This document shows, piece after piece, positions 49,443 to 61,356 of a stretch of DNA of 64,000 nt. Both the position numbers and the translations under genes were made by a program. The stretch is from positions 186,001-250,000 of the forward strand of contig JAQGDQ010000238.1 of NCBI GenBank assembly GCA_030141605.1. The letters are read 5' to 3'. The notes beneath the pieces were generated by a model. The model saw only the letters and a program-made list of their open reading frames with translations, was not told where the DNA came from and did no database searches. This DNA is from Tubiluchus corallicola (Eukaryota > Priapulida > Priapulimorpha > Priapulimorphida > Tubiluchidae). Position 1 is the first letter of the stretch. The number at the start of each line of letters is the position of its first letter.

Positions 49443-49578
49443 AGTACTTGGAACGGATTAGGGTTAGGTTGGGCTAGGGTACTTAAATAGTGTGGGGAGT
49501 TGTAAACTCCTTCTCAATTTTCTGGTAGAGAATTCCACCTATAGCAAGTCCGAGATAATGCTATTAAAAACACTGAAA
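49443..49578 (+). mobile_element. Short dispersed retroposon, copy 2, with perfect 16-bp target-site duplication
   Basis: A 136-base unit (AGTACTTGG...CACTGAAA) is flanked on both sides by TTGGTCATACCAAATT (49427-49442 and 49579-49594). A perfect 16-bp duplication indicates target-primed retrotransposition and a recent event. The unit contains GGATTAGGGTTAGG, resembling the animal telomere repeat TTAGGG. No A- or B-box is evident, so it is a truncated LINE or another SINE-like unit rather than a clear tRNA SINE. Confidence 0.75.
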
Positions 49579-49997
49579 TTGGTCATACCAAATTTAGGCT
49601 GAAACAGCCTTTCACGCAAAGGCATGAAATGAATAAGTAAATTAAACTAAATCAAATTAAATTAAAATGAATTAATTTTTCGGGTCTTGATCCTGACGAA
49701 TTAAAAATTTCAGCTGTCTAACAGTTAGTTTGTATTTCCATATGATTTTCAAAATCGATTTCATAGACATGTTAGCACCACGTATACTTTTACCACGATA
49801 AAGGCAAACGGCTTTAAATGTAAATTAACGTTATATTATAGCACTAGGTAGTTGTTGTAATTTCATGATGTTCGATAAAAATCGAAATATTATTTAAATA
49901 TTTTAATAAAATAGCACTATGTTATTTCATCGCCTGTCTTTATTGTTGATACATAATTTGAAAAATGAAGCATAATTTATAGCAGGAACGAGCTACT

Positions 49998-49998
<1 letters not shown>

Positions 49999-50088
<90 letters not shown>
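49999..50088. repeat. (CT)n microsatellite
   Basis: About 90 bases of CT with one TTT interruption. Confidence 0.95.
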
Positions 50089-50090
<2 letters not shown>

Positions 50091-50453
50091 TTTAACACAC
50101 TGCTATTTATGCAGGCAGGCAAATAAAAAAGCATAAATACAGATTTACAGCAACCCAAAGCGACCTGACCGCCCAACCGGAAGAAGGAATCACAGTTTGG
50201 TGATTTTTAGCAAAACTTTCCCTGATCACTGTTTGCATGTGCTACACGGTATTTACCGTATCTTGTTTGGATTATCAGTCAACTGAATAAAATATAGACC
50301 CGCTACATATGCATCCCTCTAAATATATTCTGTATCTTTGTGATTGCAAATTATACTGAATTAATATAATTACATCTTTCTCAAATGAGACCAATGTGTT
50401 GTTGGTGCAAGAAAATCCTGGCTTAGTTTTCGCTACGTGTCACATAGTTTGTA

Positions 50454-50715
50454 TTGTATTTTTATTGTATTGTGTTGTATTGCATTGCATTGCATTACAT
50501 TGCTTTGTATTGTATTGTATTGTATTGTATTGTATTGTATTGTATTGTATTGTATTGTATTGTATTGTATTGTATTGTATTGTATTGTATTGTATTGTAT
50601 TGTATTGTATTGTATTGTATTGTATTGTATTGTATTGTATTGTATTGTTTTGCATTGCATTGCATTGTTTTGTATTGTATTGCATTGCATTGTTGTTTTG
50701 TATTGCATTAAATCG
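50454..50715. repeat. (GTATT)n pentanucleotide satellite
   Basis: A perfect GTATT core of about 140 bases (50505-50646) is flanked by GCATT and GTTTT variant units. Because 5 is not a multiple of 3 and the unit has no stop in several frames, long Cys-Ile-Val-Leu-Tyr and Asn-Thr-Ile-Gln-Tyr frames appear on both strands. They are artefacts. Confidence 0.95.
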
Positions 50716-51289
50716 TATTGCACTTCATCAATGAACTTACTGTTATTATTATCAACTAACTAAAAATAACTAATGATCAATTTCAAGTGAGTTATGAAAA
50801 TACGACTTCTTAGAAAGACCAAAAACACAAGATAAAATGATTATTATCGTTTTGTATAATTTTCCAGGCATTAAAGCGGTTAACCAGCAGAAAGCGCTAC
50901 ACCTGTAGATATACATCGAACAACATCACTTAATCTCAAAGTACGTTAGTAGAGAGTTTAACCACTTTCGGTATTGCATAGCCATGTTCGCACGGATTTG
51001 CAGGAGTCTCCAGTCTGCAATGCGATTCTGGAATTTGGAGGAACCGGCATCAATGGGGTGCTTTTAGAGTCTTGCATCACAGAAACTGCAACCATAACAG
51101 ACATCCACACAGAGTACTTCATTTGCTTGTTTAGTCGGTCGGTCATTCGTGTATTTTTTCGTTCGTTTATTTAACTGCCCATCTGGCTGTCCGTTCTATC
51201 ATCCAGTCATTCATTCATTTTGCTTATTTATTTATTAAAATGCAATGGACGAACAAATGTAATGTGAACAAAGGAAATTCAATACATGA

Positions 51290-51876
51290 TTAAAGGAAAA
51301 TCGGATCTAATCCTAAGCTATAGCTCAAAATAATCTACCCTATAAAACATTGAAAGAGAACATGCAATTTTTCAAGAAAGAACTATTACCACAGAAACGT
51401 AATTTCGCGTTCGCAGCTAACTCTAGACTGTTACATGAATTTCGCCGTTCGCTAGTTAGATGGTCACTAGCGCCTGCGTCTTGGAAACATGTTGCATAAA
51501 AACAGGTGATACACCTGGCAGTTTAGAGGTGTTAATTTGTGACGCAGTGCACTAACTAGAGAATTTGAATTTTAAACTTGTAATTTATCCAGTTTTTGTA
51601 TATCACACTGGGAATGTTATACAGGTTTAGCACTGTACTTCAATTTTGGCTTTCACAAACACGTGCAACACACTCAAGAAATGCTTGTGCAGTTGAACAT
51701 TATGTTCGTTTGTGATGTCACAAATAGTTGGACTCGCGCGCCGTTATTTAAGATTTTGATCTGTTATTTAATTATCATAAAAAATTTGGCATTATTAAAA
51801 GTGTTAAAATGTATACTTTTACCGTACTTCAAGGTGGGGTAGGATATGAAAAAAAGTAATCCAGTTTTCCTTTTAA
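51290..51876 (+). mobile_element. TTAA-bounded MITE, copy 3
   Basis: A 587-bp copy with TTAA at 51290-51293 and 51873-51876, and inner ends TTAAAGGAAAATCGGAT and (complement) TTAAAAGGAAAACTGGAT. It aligns with copies 1 and 2 through TTAGATGGTCACTAGCGCC, GTGATGTCACAAATAGTTGG and GTTAAAATGTATACTTTTACCG. It is non-coding and is the same orientation as copy 2. Confidence 0.8.
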
Positions 51877-52399
51877 TATTGATTATTAAAGTTAACACGA
51901 TTGTAGCAGTGAAGTTGGCTGCAGCGTCTGTATGTGCGCCTTAACAGTTACTGCTGTTAACCATTCTCGGTGAACCATAGGAATGTTAGGTATTCTGTAA
52001 ACGGCATTCTGTTTGAAAACGTTTGTCAAATGCAACGGAAAACTTTGTAGAAAGTTTCATTCATAATTTTTCTGCATTCTCATGCGACCGGCGCCTAGCT
52101 TTGAAACAGCTTCCGAAAAGATTAGCGCAGTACATTATTACTTATCAATATATAATCCGTTTTTTGTCAAACTAGCAATAGCAGCGGCCTTCACACCGGT
52201 TTTGACGGGAAGCACTATTTTTAATATTAAAAATTAACGCATTAGAGTTTACCTATATAAAGTACTAGCTGAATACCCCGATATTGCCCGGACATTCTAT
52301 AAATGATTTCGATTGATGCGTTTCCGGCGGTTCCTGTAAGTTGGTTTTTAGAATAGGGAAACTGTCTGTCTAATCCTGACTTCGGATGGTGCAAGAGCT

Positions 52400-52610
52400 G
52401 CTCTCTTTCTTCTCTTCTCTTTTTTCTCCCCCTCCCTTCTCTCTCTCTTTCTCTTTTTTACTCTTTCTCCTCCTTAGTCTGTCTCGCTTTTTCTTTCTCT
52501 CTCTCTATTTTTCTTCTTTCTCTCTCTCTCTCTCTTCCCTGTCAACTTCTATTTTTCTTCTATCACTCTTGCCTTTTATCGGCCATACATTTTCTCTCTC
52601 TTCGTCTCAA
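52400..52610. repeat. Polypyrimidine (CT/CTTT)-rich tract
   Basis: Imperfect C/T-only sequence for about 200 bases. The Ser/Phe/Leu frame across it is a translation of this bias. Confidence 0.85.
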
Positions 52611-53541
52611 TTTTAACCATTGTTTTAATACTGTGTAAAATAAAACAAACATAATTATGTAATTTTAACGTTGTAACTTAACTTATAATTATAATTTTAA
52701 ACAAACAAACATACAAAAATTTATACATAAACTTTGATAAAATCCACTACCCTCGCGTGTTCTGCCTCCGTACAAGTATAAAGAAAGAACTAAAGAAAAC
52801 GACTTTTTATATTAAATATTATCGATAATATTGAGTAAAATTAGGGGGTGCTGCTGTTCCACAGTACCTATACACGAGCCGCCACTGGACTGTAGTCGTC
52901 GCAAATGTGTACACGTTTCACGCACGAGTTTCTTCTGATACGTTTAAAAATTTAACTTAACTGCAAGAGATTGTTATGATTTGCGCCTTGCTCACTTTTC
53001 CTAAAATTAATCTTTAGAGATAAAAGAACTGATGAAAAATTTGTCAAAACCAGAGTCATGTGATAAAAACGTCAATAATTTTGTTTGAATTCAGTAATTT
53101 TGTGGTTAGTATGCAAATATCGAAATGGTATACCAGTTAATGTGTGAACAAGATCTTTGTGAAAACTTTGCTTTGACATTAATTTTTTGTTCAAAAAACC
53201 TTTTTACTTGTGGATGCATTTGAATTTTGGCACGTTCTTGATCGAGATTTAAAAAATGAAGTGAACACTAATGTTAGTCTGCATAGAATGGGAGCTTGCA
53301 AGAGTTGCAAAGGAAAAATGATTCAAATGGATCCCTAGTTGTTATAAAGTAATTACCCCAGGATCGAAGATAGGTAAACTTTCCACTGCAAGTATGTGTG
53401 TGTGTTTCTTTATGGAAGCACCATTATGTAAATTACATTATAAATTAATAAACAAGAGAGATTTAATCAAGAGTGAAAAAAGCGTTTATTAGAGACAAAA
53501 TACTTTACAAAAGAATATTTTAGTTCGAGAGTACAGAACAT

Positions 53542-53931
53542 CTAACAATTAGTTCGTACAAATAAAAAAAGTGTTATCGCAACAATGTTACCCAAAGTAG
53601 CATTAATAACTCTCACACAATTGTATCTATATTTCATATAGACAATAAAATCTATAGTCCTAGTCTGAAAGGCTGATTCCAAAAAAGCTACAATATTCTT
53701 GTATAATTCGATATCTTGACTACTCATTAAAAAGACAAATTTATGATTGTCATTTGGTATGGCACAGAATGCAGGGAACAAAATTCCAACATTATTAAAA
53801 AGGATCCATCTATTATCCGGATAATGTGGATATTTCATGACTAAATGCATTTCATCTTCACAATAAATACAAGTTCGCTCACGCACAGGTATTTTATAAG
53901 GTTTACGATACCGCCCAAATTCAATGGCCAA
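53542..53931 (-). mobile_element. LINE ORF2 C-terminal fragment
   Basis: A 129-codon minus-strand frame begins MAIEFGRYRKPYKIPVRERT, then CIYCEDEMHLVMKYPHYPDN, and ends at a stop at 53542. The arrangement GRYxxPxxxRxCxYC...EDExHxxxxCPxY is the cysteine-histidine region that follows the reverse transcriptase in many CR1/Jockey-like LINEs; here the second half of the CxxC...H...C set is partly lost (KYPHY in place of xCPxY). No RT domain is present upstream, so this is an isolated 3' piece. It is a different subfamily from the 2.3-kb and 41.1-kb ends, which have ETGR in place of FGRY. Confidence 0.7.
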
Positions 53932-53982
53932 TGTCCAATGTATATTACTCTACACTGTATATAACGGTGAAAAAACTCAATA

Positions 53983-54070
53983 CTATAATAATAATAATCC
54001 TTATTGAAACTGAGGTTTCAGTTCTGGCATCGAGTGAAAAGAGCTATTGTTGTTGCCTGATGACATCCGT
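53983..54070 (-). mobile_element. LINE 3' tail, (ATT)n type
   Basis: On the minus strand the sequence ends CCTCAGTTTCAATAAGGATTATTATTATTATAG: an AATAA-type signal followed by ATT units, as at LINE 3' ends. It lies immediately upstream of the 53.5-53.9 kb LINE piece and in the same orientation, so it is a separate insertion. Confidence 0.4.
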
Positions 54071-54714
54071 TGGAATACGGGATCCGTTTGTTATACAGTG
54101 AAATATATATACAGCTTTGTCATGTCAGATAAAGCCTAATTACGCTCAGATTCAGACAGAGTCCTGATTGTCCAAGTTCAACTTCCTGCCACACGCCAGC
54201 CCGCGAAACTTCGCAGGAATTTCTTCCGTTTGGAATAATTGCAACGTAATATCGATTTAACAACCCAAAACGAAAAAAATGTTGCACGAGACATTTGAAT
54301 GGGTTTAACTGCACGTTACTTTGTTATTTATTATCCGCCAAAGCAAACAACCATGACAGAAGCTGTAAGAAACTACTATATTTAAAATAATCACTAGATA
54401 ATCGTATCTTTATAACTGACCGAAGTATCATTAATTATATTTAATAACTTAACTCACAAATTGGTAAGCCCCGACTTAGTTAAAAAAGTTACTAACTATA
54501 ATCCCAACCGTGATTATATAGTTGATCTAATTTAGTAATGCAATTAAATATCAAATAACCGTAATTTGTTGTTGTATATAATTGTATAATGAGAGTCTGT
54601 GCATTGGGAGTAGGAAGCAGTACGTACAGGTCACTTCTGCACTGATCGTAACAGCCTATTTACACAAAATTATTGTCATTCATTTTCTAAACATTATTGT
54701 TACTATTGCTATTA

Positions 54715-54870
54715 TTATTGATTGTTGTTATTATTATTATTATTATTATGATGATGATTATTATTACTATTATTATTATTATCATTATCATCATCATCAT
54801 CATCATCATCATCACCATCATTATTATTATCATTATTATTATTATTATTACTATTTTATGTTTATAATAA
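54715..54870. repeat. (TTA)n / (ATC)n trinucleotide repeat
   Basis: TTA, ATG and ATC triplets run for about 150 bases. The poly-Tyr/His frame across it is an artefact. Confidence 0.95.
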
Positions 54871-56816
54871 TAATATTATTATTTGCATTTTGTGAATTTA
54901 AGGTTGAATTCATCTGTTATTCAATGTTTCTTCTACAGTCAAAGATTGAGCACATATTTCTTTTGTTTTAGCACCTTCTCTGCTAATGCAACTATAGAAA
55001 AAAAACAATAGGAATCCTTTAAAACAACGTCATAGCTGTGATGTGATGCAAAAACAAACCGCTTAGAAACGTGCCATCTAGGATATATTAAAAATTACAT
55101 AAACCATTACAAGCATGAAAGTGTCCAAAAACAAATACACCCCTAAGCCCAATAACGCAGGTATTCAAAGTACCCACAGAAGTCGTACCTGGACGGCCTT
55201 ATTTAAATCCCACTTAATTCTGAATCAGTTCACAAGCACTCGTTATCACAGATTACCCTGACAGTTTGAGGCCCGCCTACCTTTTATCGGCCACTTGAAC
55301 CGGTCAGTCTTCCACGCGACTGGCCTTCGGTCAATGCTCAACTGCCTTTACTTCGCTCGAAAAGTCATTTACGCCTCTTAAATCGATACTTACCAAGGAT
55401 TTATCAACAGCTAGCTTGTCATTCCCTGCGCTTACTCGATTTAATTGAACTATATCATCCAAATTCTCAAAGTACAAATGCATACAATTTTTTATTTTAT
55501 AAAGTAGGGAGCTTACAGAAATCCTTTCTTTGCTCAGTTTTCGTTACTGTTTTTTTACACAGTTTTTTTATTAGCAGTACAGCAAAAGTATGTAAAGAGT
55601 AAACCGAAACTTAAGGTGGCAGCCTGAAAGTTTATAGCCAAACGGAATGAAAATCAGTAACCACAATTCAAAAGCAGAATGGCAACAGGGCAAGCACAAA
55701 CAACAGAAAGGCAACAACATCGTCAGCAATGAGGTGCTTAAAAGTGTATGTTTTAAATGGCACGTTTCTGAGCAGTGTATTGCTCTATTTACTAATCTTA
55801 CTAATGTTTTTTGTAAGCTAATGTTCATAAAACCGAATTAAAAGATAAAATTGGCTGAACCTGGTTAGTTTTTTGCAAACGCATCAAGAATGAAATTAGT
55901 TGATAAAATGAGGTCATTTATTAAAATGACAATACATTCGATATAGCAAGGCAAAAAAGGTGAGGCACACCCAAATACCGACCACCCAATACGTGACTAT
56001 ACTAATTACTATATTGACTTGCGTCTATGATGATAAACATAATAAAGCATGGCTTGCAATACTACATTAAAATATTATACCATACACCTAGCAAAGCAGT
56101 TTCAACAGTAGTGGTACATTACATATAAAAATCCCGCACTACAGAAAAAACACTGCAATGTTAAAAGTACCTAAACCTAAAGTTCAGGCAAAAATGACAT
56201 TCCTACTTTAGTAGTGGGTGGAGTAAGGGTGGGTTTTTCTCATCCAGCGACAGCAGGCAAATGGATGATTTTCGACAAGACGAGGGATGTCATTCGTTGA
56301 ATGGTCGGCTAGAAACAATGCGCGCGACACTGGCGCGCATGCTCACTAACATTCCTTACAAAAACTCATTTATTGCTATTCTATCAATAAATTCACCTTA
56401 TTTTAATTGTTAAATCTGTCACAGTCTATATTGAACACTCAAGCTTAATTTTCATTGAAACAATATTATATGAATTCTTGTTTAAGTTCTAAATCATGTT
56501 TTGTGGGTTTTGTGGGGAGAATCTATGTATCAGTTATATGAGACTGTCTAACTCATACCAATAAATTATGTTTAAAATAAAAAAACATCAGCAACAGCAA
56601 AATACTAAGGCAAAACCACCAACAGCAACTACAGCGGAAAACAGTAACAATATCAACAGCAAAAACGACAACAAAACAATAAGAGCAACATCAAGTGCAA
56701 CACCTGAATAACAACAACGACAATAGCAACAATACCGAGAGCAAAAAAACAACGTCAACGTAAAAAAACAAGGTAGTAGCAATGCTGATTAATAAGAGCA
56801 CTATATAGCCAAATAT

Positions 56817-57036
56817 AGCAAGCATTTTAAGTATCATAATCATAGAGTTATCGGTAGGGTGTATTACAGAACGTTTTTACTTATTTTTTTATATTTATTT
56901 TTCATCACTAACGTCACCACCATTGCCCTTCCTTTCACCCTTATGGCGCCTAGTCACCCGGCATCATGGTCATCATCAGTATCATCCCAATCGTCGCCGT
57001 CAACATGGTAATCAAATAGTAAGTAGCATGACAAGT
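56817..57036 (+). repeat. Dispersed 220-bp direct repeat, copy A
   Basis: It shares CATTTTAAGTATCATAATC, AGAGTTATCGGTAGGGTG, CGGCATCATxxTGGTCATCATCA and ATAGTAAG.AGCA.GACAAGT in order with 58119-58336, at roughly 80% identity by eye. It is non-coding, with family and end structure unknown. Confidence 0.75.
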
Positions 57037-58118
57037 AGCAGAGGCTGTAGTTTAGTCCTGGCAACAATTATTGTGTCACATTCAAATCCCAGTTTTTATG
57101 ATTTTCCTCTGACCAAAAGACCTCGGCATATCAGAGACCTTACTAATTTAGAAAGAATCAACTAATCGTTTTATGTTTCAAATGACTCTCATACAGCATG
57201 TAGTGTTTGCCACTTAAACCCACTAAAATAGTTTCTTCTGAAAATTTAAATAGCAAAGAAAGCAAATATTATAATTTCGTTCCTCAAAATTTTACCAAGA
57301 AATGCCTACATCTTCTCAACACGTCATTTCAGTTTTCTGAAAACTTACAGTTTTTCTCAAATCCCATATCTTGTTACCGCGGGAAAACGAGAGAAAAAAG
57401 TTTCCCTGTAGAAAACCATATAGTGAAATTTTTAGTCAAATTAACAAAATCAAGTATTTCTCAGAAATCTTTGTTTACTGGTCCGCTAGTTTGCCATTAC
57501 CATCAAATATAATATAGTCAAGTTTTATTTTTGATCATGGTTTTTCTTTACTCAGTATAAGTAATATACCCTCCAAAAAAACAAGAATAGCAATATTTCT
57601 ACAGTCATAAAGCCTTCGTTAAGTGGCGTTTACGTAGCATCCGGATGCGAAGGCGTCTTGGGGGGTGCGGAATAGATAAAATCGGTTTACATTGTTTTCA
57701 ATGCACCCGTTTATGCAGCCTGCGTTATTCTTTTAATGCAGCAATTCCTATTGATTTTTCCGTAGGCTATTCCGCAGCTGTTCTGGAGTGGAAAGCGCAT
57801 CCGCATTCGTATCCGGATGCCACGTAAACGCTACTTTATACTGCAGCCAAAAAATCCACACAGATGAAGGAAAAGTGGATCAGCACATGCATATACATTA
57901 GTTGCGTATGTACTGAAAACGTATGGCTATGATTCAGGGTATGACAACACAGTTTTAAAGTTTTAGACTGCGGATACTATTCCATGCATAGTTGGAAAGT
58001 AAATTGCTGTAAAGTCTTTTCACGTTTATCGTGAACACGCTCTGTTTTACATTAATCTAATTTATGTTGATTTGCCAATATCAGAGTTCTTAAACCAATG
58101 GTCTGATCAAAATGTAGA

Positions 58119-58336
58119 AAGCAAACATTTTAAGTATCATAATCGCAGAGTTATCGGTAGGGTGATTTACATAACGCTTTGCTTGCATTTTTCAATTTAT
58201 TCATCATTAATATCACCGCCATGGCCGTCACTTTCACCACTGTGGCGGCTAGTGACCGGCATCATTTTGGTCATCATCAATATCATTCAGTCGTCACCGT
58301 CAGCATGTTAATCCAATAGTAAGCAGCACGACAAGT
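58119..58336 (+). repeat. Dispersed 220-bp direct repeat, copy B
   Basis: Second copy of the 56817-57036 unit, same orientation, 1.3 kb away. The left boundary is near AAGCAAACATTTTAAG and the right near GACAAGT. No target duplication is clear. Confidence 0.75.
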
Positions 58337-58919
58337 CACTCTGCAGGTAACATTGATTATTAATACGATTTTCATAGGCAGAAAACGACAAGACATGCCT
58401 TGGGCAAATTTAAGACAAAACTGTAGAACTTTAAAACTCATACACAAGTTTCTTTGTTTGTAATTCACGTAAACTATTTTTAAAGCCTGTTGCAACACGT
58501 AGAGTGTCCCAGTTCCTTTTAGTGTTGGAATCATGCCACACATTACCACTGTTGACATTTCCCACGGTTGTTCAAAAACTTTACCATCAGTTTAAGTACA
58601 TAATACGCGGTTTATCTGGCCAGCCCTTACTACGGTAAATACTTCAGCCAACTGCCAAAAGCAGCTACCGTCGTAGGCCTATTACTCATAAGCGAATCTT
58701 TTAGTATCGCTGCACAATATATAGAGGCCTATTTCGAGCCTATTGCAAAATATAGAAAAGTTGAAACTATGGCGAATTATTATTAATTAGCTAGATTATG
58801 ACTGTGATTGCTAGAGTGTATATAAACTATTGAGGTTTATTTTTAACAATTATTACCCATTGCGGGTAAAGAATTGGAGGAAGAAAAAGGATGAAATCTC
58901 GGGCCTGTTCTGTCATATT

Positions 58920-58980
58920 GAACTAGTAGCTCATGGGAGTACTGATCCGAGGTCTCGGGTTCAAATACCGACTAGTCCAC
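58920..58980 (+). mobile_element. tRNA-like sequence, head of a SINE or tRNA pseudogene
   Basis: GAACTAG at the 5' side pairs with CTAGTCC at the 3' side (6 of 7 bases). Between them are TAGCTCATGGGAGT, which fits an A-box/D-arm with a shortened loop, and TCGGGTTCAAATACCGA, a B-box/T-arm with a 4-bp stem. The anticodon region is too short for a working tRNA. A TTTCTTTC-type tail follows (58990-59012). A tRNA-derived SINE is the best reading. Confidence 0.5.
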
Positions 58981-60367
58981 AATTTTTCAGCGTTTCCTTT
59001 CTTTCTTTAACTATTAAAAATATAAACCACAATGGTTTCTAAACACTCTGGCAATCACAGTCATAATCTAACTAATTAATGATATGGTTAGTCACCAGTT
59101 AATTTGAGAAAAGAGTTTTTGACGACTTATTATCACAGTTGTTTCATATTCTCTTTTGACTTGTTTGCATGTACATTATTCACACAAATTAGTAGCATGG
59201 AAACATTAAATATAACTTGCTCCTATTGTGCATAAGTTCAAAAAATAATACAATTAACGTGACTTAATTTTACTATCTGGCATGGCAATAGTTATAGACA
59301 CTGTTACCATAACGCATATATATTGTCTTCCTAAAAAATTAATCATTTTTCATTAACGCAGAAAAAGAACTGAATGTTTTCATTTTTCAATTTATACTAA
59401 TCAGATGACAAAGTTGTGGATTTCGTTACGCCAATAATTCAGTTTGTAACATACGCTCCGTAAAATTTAAAGGAACATGTGTCTCTACAAATGATTTTAT
59501 TAATTTTGCATCTCTAACGGTAAAGATGAAGTTCACTTCTAAATACAGGCTGCAAGTGTTTCTTGTTCGGCGGAGTATATTATGTATTTTACTTATCGTG
59601 CTATGCTTATGCATTGTGTTATGTGTTATGTATTATGTGTATGTTGTAATAAATTTGTCTTACCTTTATTGTGTACTTGACTTATCGTATTGTGCCTATG
59701 TATTGCACAATGTACCTATCATTTCTACGCATGTAAATGAGTGTACTGAATTGTTGCTTTAGTTTTGCACCGGACGCATTTTCGTTTAGCAGCGTTTTAA
59801 TATTGAAAATGATTTTAACACCGAGGATTGTAATTTTTTTGTAATCTACTTTTTAGCAAAAGTATAGTTAGATATGTACATATATATATATTATTTTGAA
59901 TAGAAACACTTTAAAATTTTCTGGTTCTAAAAGAAAATAATGACAAATTATCATATTGTTGTTTAATCGGTGAGCAAATAGATATAAATTAAAACAGCAA
60001 AAATGGACATTAGTAAACGCTTGCAACCAATTATGTTTCAATGCCAACAGACGCATTTTCACTGTTGGCAAAACAAACAATAAACAAAGAAACAAAAGTG
60101 GTGCCAAAAATACACTTGATACCAGCAATGCTTTTCAAAATTACTCCTGTAACCTAACGTGATCGCAGATATTAGTTAGGCCTATGATAAATTTACACAT
60201 TTTTACAAAAGTTGTTTCAAAATTACATTTTACTATCCTAACGAGACCCTGTCAAAACGTACGATTCTTATTTCTATGATTCTTTTTACTGAGTTCATAT
60301 TTATTTAATCATGTGAACGGCAACTGATTTTATTACGCTAAAGTGAAAGCAAGATCTATTCGAAAGT

Positions 60368-60870
60368 TTGGGGCCTTTCCACTATCAGTCTGCCGCTATA
60401 GATTTATTGTCTTCAAAGATTTATCCGTTAAGCCATAACAGCATAACTAATACGGTAGCCGTTGAATTGTATAAAAGAGTTTATAGGGTGGACAATAAGA
60501 CTGAGCTACAGGAGTCTGGAGAGTTAACGTCCAAGAAATATTTCTCTGAAAATTTTCTTCTTGCGACAATCGCAGAGACAACGCTACCTATAGTCATCCG
60601 CCCCAAGGATAATCTTTGCTTTCTAAGGCGTATAAAGATGATGTCTACCTCCCTCCAGGCCATTATTAGCAGTTCCCACGCTCTGTGCGGGTTTACCAGC
60701 ATTCCAAACTTACAGAACTTGCTTGTAGTATTTTGTCTACGGAGATTATGGGGAGGATTTTGACAGTAAAATAACAAGGTATGGGAAGATGGGACGCACG
60801 CGAACTCCCCGCTGCAATGCTCAGGTGCGGTAAAAATTTCGGTGGCACAGGTGGCTTGGGTCACGTGACT
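60368..60870. other. GC-richer block open on both strands, unassigned
   Basis: A plus-strand frame of 131 codons (60368-60763) and a minus-strand frame of 127 codons (60864-60481) overlap for about 280 bases. The block is less AT-rich than its flanks and lies 1 kb 3' of the second Hes gene. A perfect TTCCCACG (CSL-type) site is at 60673-60680. Neither frame has a recognised motif. It could be a conserved regulatory block or a decayed gene. Confidence 0.2.
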
Positions 60871-61344
60871 AATTTCAACGGGGATAACCGCGAACCCTCA
60901 CATTTTACTTACAGCCTTAATTTATTTAATCCATACTAAATGAAACAAAACTTCTAATTTACTTGTTTTGTAGGAAGATGAAAATGGTATGAATTCGCCT
61001 ACCTTTAAGCTCTAACAATTCAAATAGGAAGTCGGATTCTTATGCCAAAAGTAAATTGACGTTACTTAACTCCTAGTCTTTTTTCTGTACAGACAGACGG
61101 TGAAAATGAATTAGATTGTAACATGTACACAAATTTACAAAAAACAAGAACAAGAACACGGGAATCTATTTTTTTGAAAAAACACGGGAATCTATTTATT
61201 TGAAAAAACAACAAGTATGGACTTCCTAACAATTTTATTTAATAGACTAGAACTTAAGTGTTGTCATCTAATTAGTTTTAATTAATGATCTATAACCAGT
61301 AATTAATAATCAATAAAAATTGCAACACAACTATTTTAGGTAAG

Positions 61345-61356
61345 AATGAAATTTAT
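61345..61356 (-). promoter_or_regulatory. Candidate polyadenylation signal of the second Hes gene
   Basis: TTTATT on the plus strand near 61350 reads AATAAA on the minus strand, about 500 bases past the second WRPW stop. A further TTTATT lies near 61194. Confidence 0.3.

Noticed and set aside
50396-50763. Cys-Ile-Val-Leu-Tyr and Asn-Thr-Ile-Gln-Tyr open frames on both strands
   Set aside because: They are artefacts of the GTATT pentanucleotide repeat.
52386-52616. Ser/Leu/Phe-rich hydrophobic frame
   Set aside because: It is an effect of the polypyrimidine tract.
57041-57095. A- and B-box-like sequence (TAGTTTAGTCCTGG ... ATTCAAATCCC)
   Set aside because: No acceptor-stem pairing and a weak B box, so it is insufficient for a tRNA or SINE call.
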